Below, piece by piece: positions 17,673 through 25,789 of a stretch of 64,000 bases of DNA. The DNA lies in the NCBI GenBank assembly GCA_963763305.1, contig CAVXNP010000001.1, positions 1,736,001-1,800,000 on the forward strand, in the 5' to 3' direction. Numbering within the stretch: position 1 is the stretch's first letter; each line of letters starts with the position of its first letter. A program made the position numbers and the translations under genes. The stretch is from CAVXNP01 sp963763305 (GTDB taxonomy: Bacteria > Pseudomonadota > Gammaproteobacteria > Xanthomonadales > Rhodanobacteraceae). The notes under the pieces are model-generated. The model was given only the letters and a program-made list of their open reading frames with translations. It made no database searches and had not been told where the DNA came from.

Positions 17673-18736
17673 GGGGCGCCGATGCCGGCGTGCGGCTGCA
17701 GCGGCTCGCTTTCGAACCGATGGGAGAGGCGGCGAAAGGCCCAGCGCAGCAGTCGATGGCGCACGTAGACCGCATGCCGGGTGGTGCAGAAATGCGCGCC
17801 CAGCTGGCGCTTGATCTGGCTGTCGGTCCAGCCGGCCACGTAGTGGCGCAGGCCGCGACGACGCGCGTATTCCAGGTTCTCCATCCAGCTCACCACGTAG
17901 AGGTTGTGCTCACGCGCCTGCGGGTAGGCAAAGCCCACGTACTTGTCGACCAGCATGTGCCGGTGCTCGTAGCACAGGTTCCAGCCGATCAGCTCACCGC
18001 GGTGGCGGTAGGTGAACACCAGCCCGCCGCTGGTGGCATCGCGCAGCACCGCGCGGAAGAAGGCCTCGCTGAGCAGGTCGAAGTGGATCTCGCTCTGCGC
18101 GTAGACCTGCCGATACAGGGCGTAGTAACCGGCCAGCACGGCCTCGTCCTCGAAGCAGGCCGCGCCCGTGGGCAGGCATTCGATCACCAGCGCCTCGCGC
18201 GAGCGCAGCTTGCGCCGGATGCTCTTGCGCCGGCTGTGGGACAAGCGCGCGAGGTAGTCATCCGTCGAGGGGAAATCGATCGGTACGTAGGCCAGGGCCA
18301 TGCCATCGAGCAGCACGCAGCCGCGGGCCTCGCAGGCCTGGGCAAACGCATCGGCCTGCGCGTTGTCCGCAGCGTCGAGCAGCGGCGAGTGGTGGGCGAT
18401 GTCCTTCACCACCAGCAGCGCGCAGTCGGCGCGATAGCGGCGCAGCAGTTCGTCGGCGAGCAGATCCGGTGCGACCCCGGCCGGCAGTGGCGCGAACTCG
18501 GTGACGGTGCAGCCGGCAAACCGGGTGCGCCAGCGCAGCAGGCGACCCCAGTAGCGGTAGCCGGGCAGCCGGGTGATGCGCCGACGCAGGGCGTCGTCGG
18601 CGGTGGTCAGCAGGTCGAACGGCGCCACGAAGCTGGGCATGCCCGACGGTGCCCGTTCCGCCAGGAAACCTACCGGCGGGTGGGCGAGAAACTGGTTGAG
18701 CAGGCTCTCCGGCTCCAGTTGCGCGATGTACGTCAT
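17669..18736 (-). CDS. FemAB/GNAT-type (Acetyltransf_6-like) transferase
   Basis: The protein has about 355 residues. The start was set at the ATG before TYIAQLEPES, which has GGAAG seven bases upstream; an ATG ten codons earlier is possible. The C-terminal half carries the second-GNAT-domain signature: a basic SHSRRKSIRRKLR stretch followed by YYALYRQVYAQSEIHFDLLS, FTYRHRGELIGWNLCYEHRH and YVVSWMENLEYARRRGLRHY. Such proteins transfer aminoacyl or acyl groups to amines, in peptidoglycan bridge building or in small biosynthetic pathways. In this operon it could use the ACP-bound acyl chain as donor (inference). Confidence 0.7.
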   Translation of the reverse strand: MTYIAQLEPESLLNQFLAHPPVGFLAERAPSGMPSFVAPFDLLTTADDALRRRITRLPGYRYWGRLLRWRTRFAGCTVTEFAPLPAGVAPDLLADELLRRYRADCALLVVKDIAHHSPLLDAADNAQADAFAQACEARGCVLLDGMALAYVPIDFPSTDDYLARLSHSRRKSIRRKLRSREALVIECLPTGAACFEDEAVLAGYYALYRQVYAQSEIHFDLLSEAFFRAVLRDATSGGLVFTYRHRGELIGWNLCYEHRHMLVDKYVGFAYPQAREHNLYVVSWMENLEYARRRGLRHYVAGWTDSQIKRQLGAHFCTTRHAVYVRHRLLRWAFRRLSHRFESEPLQPHAGIGAP

Positions 18737-18777
18737 GCGGTGCTTCCGTTCGCGGGCGCGAGGCACCCGGCTCCGCC

Positions 18778-20010
18778 TCAGGTGGTGGCGCGGATCGCCA
18801 GCACGGCGTTGAGGCCGCCAAAGGCGAACGAGTTGCTCAATGCCGCGCGCACCTGCATCGGCCGCGGCAGGTTGGGCACATAGTCGAGGTCGCAGGCCGG
18901 GTCGGCGACATCGAGATTGGCCGTGGGCGGCACCACGCTGTCGCGGATCGCGCCGAGCACGGCGACCAGCTCCAGCGCACCGGAGGCGCCCAGCGCGTGA
19001 CCGTGCATCGACTTGGTGGAGGAGACCGCCAGCCTGGGCGCGTGCGCGCCGAACGTGCGGTGGATGGCGGTGGTCTCCACCGGATCGTTGGCCGGCGTGC
19101 CGGTGCCGTGCGCATTGATGTAGTCGATGCGCTCCGGCGGCAGGCCCGCGTCCGCCAGCGCCGCCGCCATGGCGCGCGCACTGCCCGCGGGATCGGGCGA
19201 GACGATGTCGCCCGCGTCGGCACTCATGCCCACCCCGGCCAGCTCGGCCAGGATGGTGGCGCCGCGCGCGCGCGCATGGGCCATCGACTCCAGCACGAAG
19301 ATGCCCGCGCCCTCGCCCAACACGAGGCCGCGGCGGTGGGCGCTGAAGGGTCGGCAGGTGTCATCGGCCAGCACTCGCATGGCCTCCCACGCGCGCATGG
19401 CGCCGTAGGTGAGGCAGGCCTCGCTGCCCCCGGCGATGACCACGTCCACCAGGCCCGCCCGGATCATCAGCGCCGCCTGGGCCAGCGCGTGGTTGGTCGA
19501 CGCACAGGCGCTGGAGACGGCAAAGGCCGGCCCGCGAAGACCGTGCGCGATGCTGATCTGGCTGGCCGGCGCATTGGTCATCAGCCGCACGATGGTCAAC
19601 GGATGCACCCGCGGGATGTTGTCGGCGTACAGCCGCCGGCTTTGTTCGTCCTGGGTGGTCTCGCCGCCAACGCCGGTGCCCACCACCACCCCGGTGCGCA
19701 GGCCCAGATCGCCGGCGGCAAAGTCGATGCCCGACTGCGCGATGGCCTCGTTGGCCGCATACAGCGCGAACTGCGAGGTGCGGTCGAGCATCGGCATCAT
19801 GCGTTCGCTGAAATGCATGCCCGGGTCGAAGTCTTCCGGCACCTGGGCGGCGACCCGCACGCGCAGTTCCGCTGCCCGGTCATGGCGCAGCGCACGGATG
19901 CCGCTGCGGCCCTCGCGCAGGGCTTCCCAGAGTCGGCCAGCGCCCTCGCCAAACGCGCTGATCGCCCCCATGCCGGTAATGGCAACGGGCGATGAGGCAC
20001 GCACCGTCAC
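18778..20010 (-). CDS. Beta-ketoacyl-ACP synthase (KAS II/FabF-like)
   Basis: The protein has 410 residues. The GTG start overlaps the ACP stop (GTGA). The thiolase-fold triad is complete: Cys in AVSSACASTNHAL, His in NAHGTGTPAND and His in KSMHGHALGASGALE, and the GGLNAVL tail motif (SNSFAFGGLN) is present. It should condense malonyl-ACP with an acyl or aminoacyl starter on the neighbouring ACP. The operon has no ketoreductase, dehydratase or enoylreductase, so either these come from fatty acid synthesis or the product keeps a beta-keto group. Confidence 0.9.
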   Translation of the reverse strand: MTVRASSPVAITGMGAISAFGEGAGRLWEALREGRSGIRALRHDRAAELRVRVAAQVPEDFDPGMHFSERMMPMLDRTSQFALYAANEAIAQSGIDFAAGDLGLRTGVVVGTGVGGETTQDEQSRRLYADNIPRVHPLTIVRLMTNAPASQISIAHGLRGPAFAVSSACASTNHALAQAALMIRAGLVDVVIAGGSEACLTYGAMRAWEAMRVLADDTCRPFSAHRRGLVLGEGAGIFVLESMAHARARGATILAELAGVGMSADAGDIVSPDPAGSARAMAAALADAGLPPERIDYINAHGTGTPANDPVETTAIHRTFGAHAPRLAVSSTKSMHGHALGASGALELVAVLGAIRDSVVPPTANLDVADPACDLDYVPNLPRPMQVRAALSNSFAFGGLNAVLAIRATT

Positions 20011-20291
20011 GCCGCGGCGTCCGGATCGGCTGCCTTGGCGCGAAGGGCGTCGGACACCGCATCGACCAGGTGCTGCACCGTGTCGGTGTCGAAATTGGGG
20101 CCCTGGTCGGGGAAGTGGATGTCGTAGGCTTCCTCGATGTCGAAGATCACTTCGATCGCGTCCAGTGACGCGACACCCAGATCCTTCAGCGTGGAGGCCG
20201 GCGTGATCGAGGCCGCTTCGATCTTGGCCTGCTTGGCGATGATCGCGACCACCTGGTCGCGGACGCTTTCGTGGTCGATGGATTCGGACAT
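20007..20291 (-). CDS. Acyl carrier protein
   Basis: The protein has 94 residues from the second ATG (MSESIDHESV), chosen because GGAACC lies upstream; a start four codons earlier (20303) is possible. The 4'-phosphopantetheine site is Ser42 in DLGVASLDAIEVIFDIEEAY. ASL replaces the usual DSL, which occurs in specialised ACPs. It is translationally coupled to the ketosynthase, so it is a dedicated carrier rather than the fatty-acid AcpP, which normally sits next to fabF/fabG. Confidence 0.88.
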   Translation of the reverse strand: MSESIDHESVRDQVVAIIAKQAKIEAASITPASTLKDLGVASLDAIEVIFDIEEAYDIHFPDQGPNFDTDTVQHLVDAVSDALRAKAADPDAAA

Positions 20292-20384
20292 GTTCGGTTC
20301 CATTCGCGGGACTGGATGGCGTAGCAGTCGCGGCTGGCTGGCGCCGCCGCGTGCCGGTGGGGTGCCATCGCCGGATGTGACGGC

Positions 20385-21791
20385 TCAGGCGGTGCGCTTG
20401 GCCTTGGTCAGCAACTGGTCGAGCAGCGCAATCGCCAGGTCGATCTCCTCGTGGGTGATCTCCAGCGACGGTGCGAAGGTGATCACGTTCTTGTACCAAC
20501 CGCCGACGTCCAGCACGAGACCGATCTTCTTGCCCTGGTGCTCCAGGTCGCCGGCCAGGCCGATGTCCACCATGCGGTCGAGCAGCGCCTTGTTCGGGGT
20601 GAAGCCGTCGTCGGTGCAGATCTCCGCGCGCAGCGCCAGGCCCAGGCCGTCGACGTCGCCGATTTCCTTGTGCCGCTTCTGCAGGTCGCGCAGGCCGTCG
20701 AGGAAGTGCGCGCCCTTGGCCGGCACGCTGGTCTCGTAATCGAGCTCCTTGCCCATGCGGATCACCTCCAGCCCCAGCGAGGTGCCCAGCGGGTTGGAGT
20801 TGAAGGTGGAATGGGTGGAGCCGGGCGGGAAGATGGTCGGGTTGATCATCTCCTCGCGCGCCCACAGGCCGGACAGCGGATTGAGGCCGTTGGTCAGTGC
20901 CTTGCCGAATACCAGCGCGTCCGGCGTCACGCCGAAATGCTCGATCGACCACAGCTTGCCGGTGCGCCAGAAGCCCATCTGGATCTCGTCCACCACCAGC
21001 AGGATGCCGTACTGGTCGAGCACCTTCTTCAGGTCGCGGAAGAAATTCATCGGCGGGATGACGTAGCCGCCGGTGCCCTGGATCGGTTCGACGTAGAACG
21101 CGGCGTATTCGCACTGGCCGGTCTTGGGATCCCACACGCCGTTGTATTCGGTTTCGAACAGGCGCGCGAACTGGTTCACGCAGCTGTCCGAGTACTCCTC
21201 GGCGGTCATGCCCTTGGGCCGGCGGAACGGGTAGGGGAACGGCAGGAACATCGCCCGTTCGCCGAAGTGGCCGAAGCGGCGACGGTAGCGGTAACTGGAG
21301 GTGATCGACGAGGCGCCCAGGGTGCGGCCGTGATAGCCGCCTTCGAAGGCGAACATCAGGCTCTTGCCGTGCTTGTAGTTGCGCACCAGCTTGAGCGAAT
21401 CCTCGATCGCCTGTGCACCGCCCACGTTGAAGTGCACGCGCCCGTCCAGGCCGAACTTCTGCTTTGCATCGAGCGCCACGGTCTTGGCCAGCTCGATCCG
21501 GGTCTGGTGCAGGTACTGGCTGGCCACCTGCGGCAGCAGGTCGATCTGCTGCTTGAGCACGTTGTTGAGGCGCGGGTTGGCGTAGCCGAAGTTGACCGCC
21601 GAATACCACATCTGCAGGTCCAGGAACGGCACGCCGGCGGTGTCGAACATGTAGCTGCCTTCGCAGCGGCGGAAGATCTTCGGCGGATCGACGTAATGCA
21701 CGGTGTCGCCGAACGAGCTGTATTTGGCTTCGTCGGCGAGCAGCTGCGCGTCGTCGATCTCGATCTGGGCGTTCTTGTCGAAAAGATTCAT
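20385..21791 (-). CDS. Class III PLP-dependent aminotransferase
   Basis: The protein has 468 residues. Cofactor motifs are present: the phosphate-binding GGAQAIEDSLKL, the Asp in LLVVDEIQMGFWRTG (Asp268) and the Schiff-base Lys in ALVFGKALTNGLNPLSG (Lys297). Class III enzymes transfer the distal amino group of omega-amino acids and diamines such as GABA, ornithine, DABA and putrescine. It lies between the HAD phosphatase and the ACP, with 34- and 93-base gaps. A plausible job is amination of a keto or aldehyde intermediate of the operon's product (inference). Confidence 0.88.
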   Translation of the reverse strand: MNLFDKNAQIEIDDAQLLADEAKYSSFGDTVHYVDPPKIFRRCEGSYMFDTAGVPFLDLQMWYSAVNFGYANPRLNNVLKQQIDLLPQVASQYLHQTRIELAKTVALDAKQKFGLDGRVHFNVGGAQAIEDSLKLVRNYKHGKSLMFAFEGGYHGRTLGASSITSSYRYRRRFGHFGERAMFLPFPYPFRRPKGMTAEEYSDSCVNQFARLFETEYNGVWDPKTGQCEYAAFYVEPIQGTGGYVIPPMNFFRDLKKVLDQYGILLVVDEIQMGFWRTGKLWSIEHFGVTPDALVFGKALTNGLNPLSGLWAREEMINPTIFPPGSTHSTFNSNPLGTSLGLEVIRMGKELDYETSVPAKGAHFLDGLRDLQKRHKEIGDVDGLGLALRAEICTDDGFTPNKALLDRMVDIGLAGDLEHQGKKIGLVLDVGGWYKNVITFAPSLEITHEEIDLAIALLDQLLTKAKRTA

Positions 21792-21825
21792 GGGGTGATC
21801 CCGGGGGAAGTCGGAAAAGGTCGGA

Positions 21826-22521
21826 TCAGACGGCGGTGGTGGAGGCCAGCGCGTGCTCGGCCAGCAGGCTGCCGTCGAGCAGGCGGGGCAGGAACTCGAG
21901 CGCATCCTCGAAGCCGGTGATCGGCACGTAGGCGATGCCGGCGGCGCGGCAGTGCTCGATCAGGCGATGTTTGGCGAACACGAAATCGACGCGGTCGGCG
22001 GCGCAGAAATCGGAGGCGCCATCGCCAATCAGCAAGGTGCGGCTGGCGCCAGCTGCGCGCGCGCGCTCCACGCAGGCGCACTTGCAGGTACCACTGGCGC
22101 AGCCATCGGCCTGGAACGGTGAACTCAGCTGCCAGCGCTGCGGAGGCGTTGCCGGCGACAGGTGGTTGGCGGCCAGCGGCAGGTCATCCAGGCCGTAGCG
22201 GCCGAGGATCCTGTGGATGGCGTAGTCGAGCCCGTCGCTGACCACGCGGATCGGCACGCCCAGCTCGCGCGCCCGGGCGACGAAGCCGGGAAAGGCGTGG
22301 TCGATCCACAGGCCGGCCAGGTGCGTGTCCAGCTCGTCGCGACTCATGTCGAGCAGCGCGACCTGGCCGTGCATGCATTCACGCGAGCCGATGCGGCCGG
22401 CGCGCCAGTCACGCTCCAGCGCCTCCCAGCCGGGGCGGCCGTAGCGGTCCAGCAGCGAGTCGATCACGTCCTCCACGGCAATGGTGCCGTCGAAGTCGCA
22501 CAGGATGGTCCATCCGGACAT
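21826..22521 (-). CDS. HAD-superfamily IB (MtnX/phosphoserine-phosphatase-like) phosphatase
   Basis: The protein has 231 residues. Motif I is DFDGT (Asp9, Asp11), motif II is the VVSDG segment, and motif III/IV is LLIGDGASDFCAA. A Cys-rich loop GCASGTCKCAC near residue 145 is typical of MtnX-like enzymes and may bind metal. It is the first gene of the minus-strand ACP/KAS operon and is transcribed away from ntrB across a 255-base divergent promoter region. It probably dephosphorylates a small metabolite of the pathway. A methionine-salvage role is unlikely since no other mtn genes are nearby. Confidence 0.8.
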   Translation of the reverse strand: MSGWTILCDFDGTIAVEDVIDSLLDRYGRPGWEALERDWRAGRIGSRECMHGQVALLDMSRDELDTHLAGLWIDHAFPGFVARARELGVPIRVVSDGLDYAIHRILGRYGLDDLPLAANHLSPATPPQRWQLSSPFQADGCASGTCKCACVERARAAGASRTLLIGDGASDFCAADRVDFVFAKHRLIEHCRAAGIAYVPITGFEDALEFLPRLLDGSLLAEHALASTTAV

Positions 22522-22776
22522 GCAGGAAGTGGCCCGCAGCAAAGTCGATGGTCAGGCTACGTACGCTCTCTTTCGGTCCGCTTTCCGGTGCTGGCCGTTG
22601 CCGGGTGCCGCTGCCAGCCGACCGCTCAGCCATGGCGACGGCGTCACTGCGGTCCTTGCTGCGGGCAGGCCGGCCAGGACAGCGGGCGAGCATTTTCCGA
22701 TTCCCGCGATGCCATTCCAGTCATCGGTGGCGACAGCGCCATGGGACGGTGGCACCGCGTTGCACCAAACGGGAGC

Positions 22777-23802
22777 ATGTTCGATGATTGTGCAATGACG
22801 CACGACAACGGGCATGCCTGGGCCGATCCGCTGGCCACCGGCATCGCCACCACCGACCGTACCCTGCACCTGCGCTGGCTCAACCCGGCGTTGGCCGAAT
22901 GCTGGCAGGCCGGGCTGCGCAGCGCGACCGGCCAACCGCTGGCGCGCTGGATGACGGACGCCGGCGCCCTGGCGTCGGCGGCCCGCGTCGTGCGTGAGCA
23001 GTGCCCGGTCATGCTGCGCGGCGCCACCGTGGTGGCGAGCGACGGGCACGAAGTGCGCGTGGATGTGGCGATGCAGCCGTTCGACGACGGACTGCTGCTG
23101 GAGCTGCATCCGCTGGGCGAAGCGTCGCCCGCCGATTCGCCGCTGTCGGCCACTCTGCGCGGGTTCGCGCACGAGGTGAAGAATCCGCTGGCCGGCTTGC
23201 GCGGCGCCGCGCAGTTGCTGCAGCGCCGGGTGGGCGACGACGACCTGCGGGGGCTGGCCGGGCTGATCATCGACGAGGCCGATCGCCTGGCCGTGTTGGC
23301 GGATCGCCTGCTGCGCCATGACGGCGCGGCGCGGCTGGCCCGGGTAAACATCCACCAGGTACTCGACCGGCTGGAGGAACTGGTGCGGGCCGAGCCGGAT
23401 CCGCCGTCGCTGCACCACGATTACGACCCCAGTGTGCCGGACCTCACCGGCGACCCCGACCGTCTGTTGCAGGTACTGCTCAATCTGGCGACCAATGCGC
23501 GGCAGGCCGGAGCGCGCACGTTGACGCTCCGGACGCGGGTGGAACACGGACTGCGGCTGGGCGAGCGGATGCTGCGCACCGCGTTGCGGGTGGACCTGGC
23601 CGACGACGGTCCAGGCGTGCCGATCGAGCTGCGCGATACCTTGTTCCACCCGCTGGTGTCCGGGCGCGCCGATGGCAACGGACTGGGCCTGGCGCTGTCG
23701 CGCGAGATCGCCCACGAGCATGGCGGCGAGTTGCGTCATGCGCGGCGTCCGGGCGAAACGGTGTTTTCGCTGTACCTGCCGCTGGAGCGGTCGCATGACT
23801 GA
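22777..23802 (+). CDS. ntrB: Nitrogen regulation sensor kinase NtrB (GlnL)
   Basis: The protein has about 341 residues from ATG 22777; ATG 22795 is an alternative. An N-terminal PAS domain (about residues 15-115) precedes the H-box GFAHEVKNPLAGLRGAAQLL, whose HEVKNPL is diagnostic for NtrB. N box LNLATNARQAG, DDGPGVP and GNGLGLALSREIAHEHGG complete the ATPase domain. There is no membrane segment, as expected for the cytosolic, PII-controlled kinase/phosphatase of NtrC. It overlaps ntrC by eight bases. Confidence 0.93.
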   Translation: MFDDCAMTHDNGHAWADPLATGIATTDRTLHLRWLNPALAECWQAGLRSATGQPLARWMTDAGALASAARVVREQCPVMLRGATVVASDGHEVRVDVAMQPFDDGLLLELHPLGEASPADSPLSATLRGFAHEVKNPLAGLRGAAQLLQRRVGDDDLRGLAGLIIDEADRLAVLADRLLRHDGAARLARVNIHQVLDRLEELVRAEPDPPSLHHDYDPSVPDLTGDPDRLLQVLLNLATNARQAGARTLTLRTRVEHGLRLGERMLRTALRVDLADDGPGVPIELRDTLFHPLVSGRADGNGLGLALSREIAHEHGGELRHARRPGETVFSLYLPLERSHD

Positions 23803-25171
23803 GCAGATCTGGATTGTCGACGACGACCGTGGCGTGCGCTTCGTGCTGGCCGAGGCGCTGCGCGACGCTGGCCACGCGGTGCGCGAATTCGGCGACGCGG
23901 CGAGCGTGCTGGCGGCGCTCGCCGATACCCGGCCGGCCTTGCTGGTGACCGACGTGCGCATGCCCGGCGAGGACGGCCTGGCGTTGCTGCGGGCCTGGCG
24001 GGAGCGCGCGCAGGGTCCGGTGATCGTGATGAGCGCGTTTACCGACGTGGCGACCACCGCCGCGGCCTACCGTGCCGGTGCGGCCGACTACCTGCCCAAG
24101 CCGTTCGACCTGGATCAGGCGGTGGCGGCGGTGGAGCGCGTCCTGGCCGATGTTTCGGCGGCCGCGCCGTCACCGTCAGTGCGGACGCCTGCATCGCCGG
24201 CGCTGCTGGGCGAAAGCGCCGCCATGCGCGAGGTGTTCCGGCTGATTGGCCGGGTCGCGGCCAGTGATCTGAACGTGCTGGTGACCGGCGAGACCGGCAC
24301 CGGCAAGGAACTGGCCGCGCGCGCGCTGCACGAGGAGAGTGCGCGCCGGGACAAGCCGTTCGTGGCGCTCAACACCGCCGCGATTCCGGCCGAGCTGCTG
24401 GAGAGCGAGCTGTTCGGCCACGAGGCCGGCGCGTTCACCGGCGCCACCCGACGCGTGGCCGGACGTTTCGAACAGGCCGAGGGGGGCACGCTGTTCCTGG
24501 ACGAGATCGGCGACATGCCGCTGGCGCTGCAGACGCGCCTGTTGCGGGTGCTGGCCGGCGGCGAGTTCTACCGGGTGGGCGGGCGCGAACTGATCCGCGG
24601 CAACGTGCGCATCGTGGCGGCCACGCACCAGGATCTGGACGCGCTGGTGGCGGCGGGCCGCTTCCGCAACGATCTGAAGCACCGACTCGACGTGGTGCGC
24701 ATCGAGCTGCCCGCGCTGCGCACGCGGCGCAGCGACATTCCCCTGCTGGCCCGGCACTTCCTGGCCGAGGCGGCGGGGTCGCTGGGCTTGCCGCCCAAGC
24801 GCTTTTCGCGGGCGGCGCTGAAGGCGCTGGAGCAGCGCGACTTTCCCGGCAATGTGCGCGAGCTGGAGAACCTGTGCCGGCGGCTGGCGGTGATCGCCCC
24901 GGGCAACGAGATCCACCCGGCCGAGCTGGGCACGTCCGCGCATCGCGCCGGTGGCGACTGGACCGATGCCTTGCGAGCGTGGGCCGACCGCGCGCTGGCC
25001 GCGGGCGAGGCCGATATCCACGCCCGTGCCCGCGACGCGCTGGACCGCAGCCTGCTCGAACAGGCGCTGCAGGCGCATGGCGGGCATCGGCAGCAGGCCG
25101 CCGCCGCGCTGGGCGTCGGACGCAACACGTTGACCCGCAAGCTGGGCACGTCGCGTACGCGCCGCGGTTGA
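23795..25171 (+). CDS. ntrC: Nitrogen regulation response regulator NtrC (sigma-54 activator)
   Basis: The protein has 458 residues. The receiver domain has Asp53 in VTDVRMPGEDG and the Lys in YLPKPF. The AAA+ domain has Walker A GETGTGKE, the sigma-54 contact loop GAFTGA and Walker B GGTLFLDEIGDMP. The Fis-type HTH lies at the end (GHRQQAAAALGVGRNTLTRK). It activates sigma-54 promoters of nitrogen-assimilation genes such as glnA. glnA is not in the window. Confidence 0.95.
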   Translation: MTEQIWIVDDDRGVRFVLAEALRDAGHAVREFGDAASVLAALADTRPALLVTDVRMPGEDGLALLRAWRERAQGPVIVMSAFTDVATTAAAYRAGAADYLPKPFDLDQAVAAVERVLADVSAAAPSPSVRTPASPALLGESAAMREVFRLIGRVAASDLNVLVTGETGTGKELAARALHEESARRDKPFVALNTAAIPAELLESELFGHEAGAFTGATRRVAGRFEQAEGGTLFLDEIGDMPLALQTRLLRVLAGGEFYRVGGRELIRGNVRIVAATHQDLDALVAAGRFRNDLKHRLDVVRIELPALRTRRSDIPLLARHFLAEAAGSLGLPPKRFSRAALKALEQRDFPGNVRELENLCRRLAVIAPGNEIHPAELGTSAHRAGGDWTDALRAWADRALAAGEADIHARARDALDRSLLEQALQAHGGHRQQAAAALGVGRNTLTRKLGTSRTRRG

Positions 25172-25289
25172 TCGCGCGACCACCGCGATGTCCGTGCGCC
25201 GGGCTGGCATACTGCACGGCTCGCACCGCTCGTTGCTGCGACGGACGTCCAGACGGCCGCCGTTGCAGCCCAAACCGCAGGAGACTTCC

Positions 25290-25763
25290 ATGAGCCACCC
25301 CGACCGCGTGCAGATCCGTGATGCCGTGCCGGCCGACCTGGATCACCTGGTCGCCTGGAACGCGGCGATGGCCGCGGAGACCGAGGCCAGGCAGCTCGAT
25401 CCCGCGGTGCTGGCCCGCGGGGTCGCTGGCGTGTTCGAGCGGCCGCAGCGCGGCTTCTACCTGGTCGCCGAGCATGACGGCGCGGCCGCCGGCAGCCTGC
25501 TGGTGACCTACGAATGGAGCGACTGGCGCGCGGGCGACTTCTGGTGGATCCAGAGTGTCTACGTGGTGCCACAGGCGCGGCGCGCGGGGGTGTTCCGCGC
25601 GCTCTACGCCGAGGTGTCGCGCCGCGCCCGTGCCGCCGGGGCGGTCGGCCTGCGGTTGTACGTGGAGACCGAAAACCAGCGCGCGCAGCGCACCTACGCC
25701 GGCCTGGGCATGTCACCCTGCCACTACCTGATGTACGAGCAGGCGCTGGTCGAGGCGGGCTAG
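25290..25763 (+). CDS. GNAT-family N-acetyltransferase
   Basis: The protein has 157 residues, with CAGGAGA eight bases before the ATG. GNAT motif A is visible as WWIQSVYVVPQARRAGVFRA (Q/R-x-x-G-x-A type), and motif B ends in ENQRAQRTYAGLGM. The acceptor is unknown. It is convergent with the following GGDEF-EAL gene with only 26 bases between stops. Confidence 0.85.
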   Translation: MSHPDRVQIRDAVPADLDHLVAWNAAMAAETEARQLDPAVLARGVAGVFERPQRGFYLVAEHDGAAAGSLLVTYEWSDWRAGDFWWIQSVYVVPQARRAGVFRALYAEVSRRARAAGAVGLRLYVETENQRAQRTYAGLGMSPCHYLMYEQALVEAG

Positions 25764-25789
25764 CCCCGTGGCCGGCACGCCGTGGCCGG

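Noticed and set aside
18778..21609. Single 943-residue protein covering KAS, ACP and aminotransferase region
   Set aside because: The upstream two thirds of that open frame is an out-of-frame, Arg/Pro-rich shadow of the ACP and aminotransferase genes.
21826..22521. MtnX methionine-salvage phosphatase
   Set aside because: No other methionine-salvage genes are adjacent; the context is the ACP/KAS operon, so only the fold-level name is kept.
22750..22764. Sigma-54-like element tggcac-n4-ttgca upstream of ntrB
   Set aside because: The GG and GC dinucleotides are nine bases apart where sigma-54 needs ten; without a corrected sequence it is not supportable.
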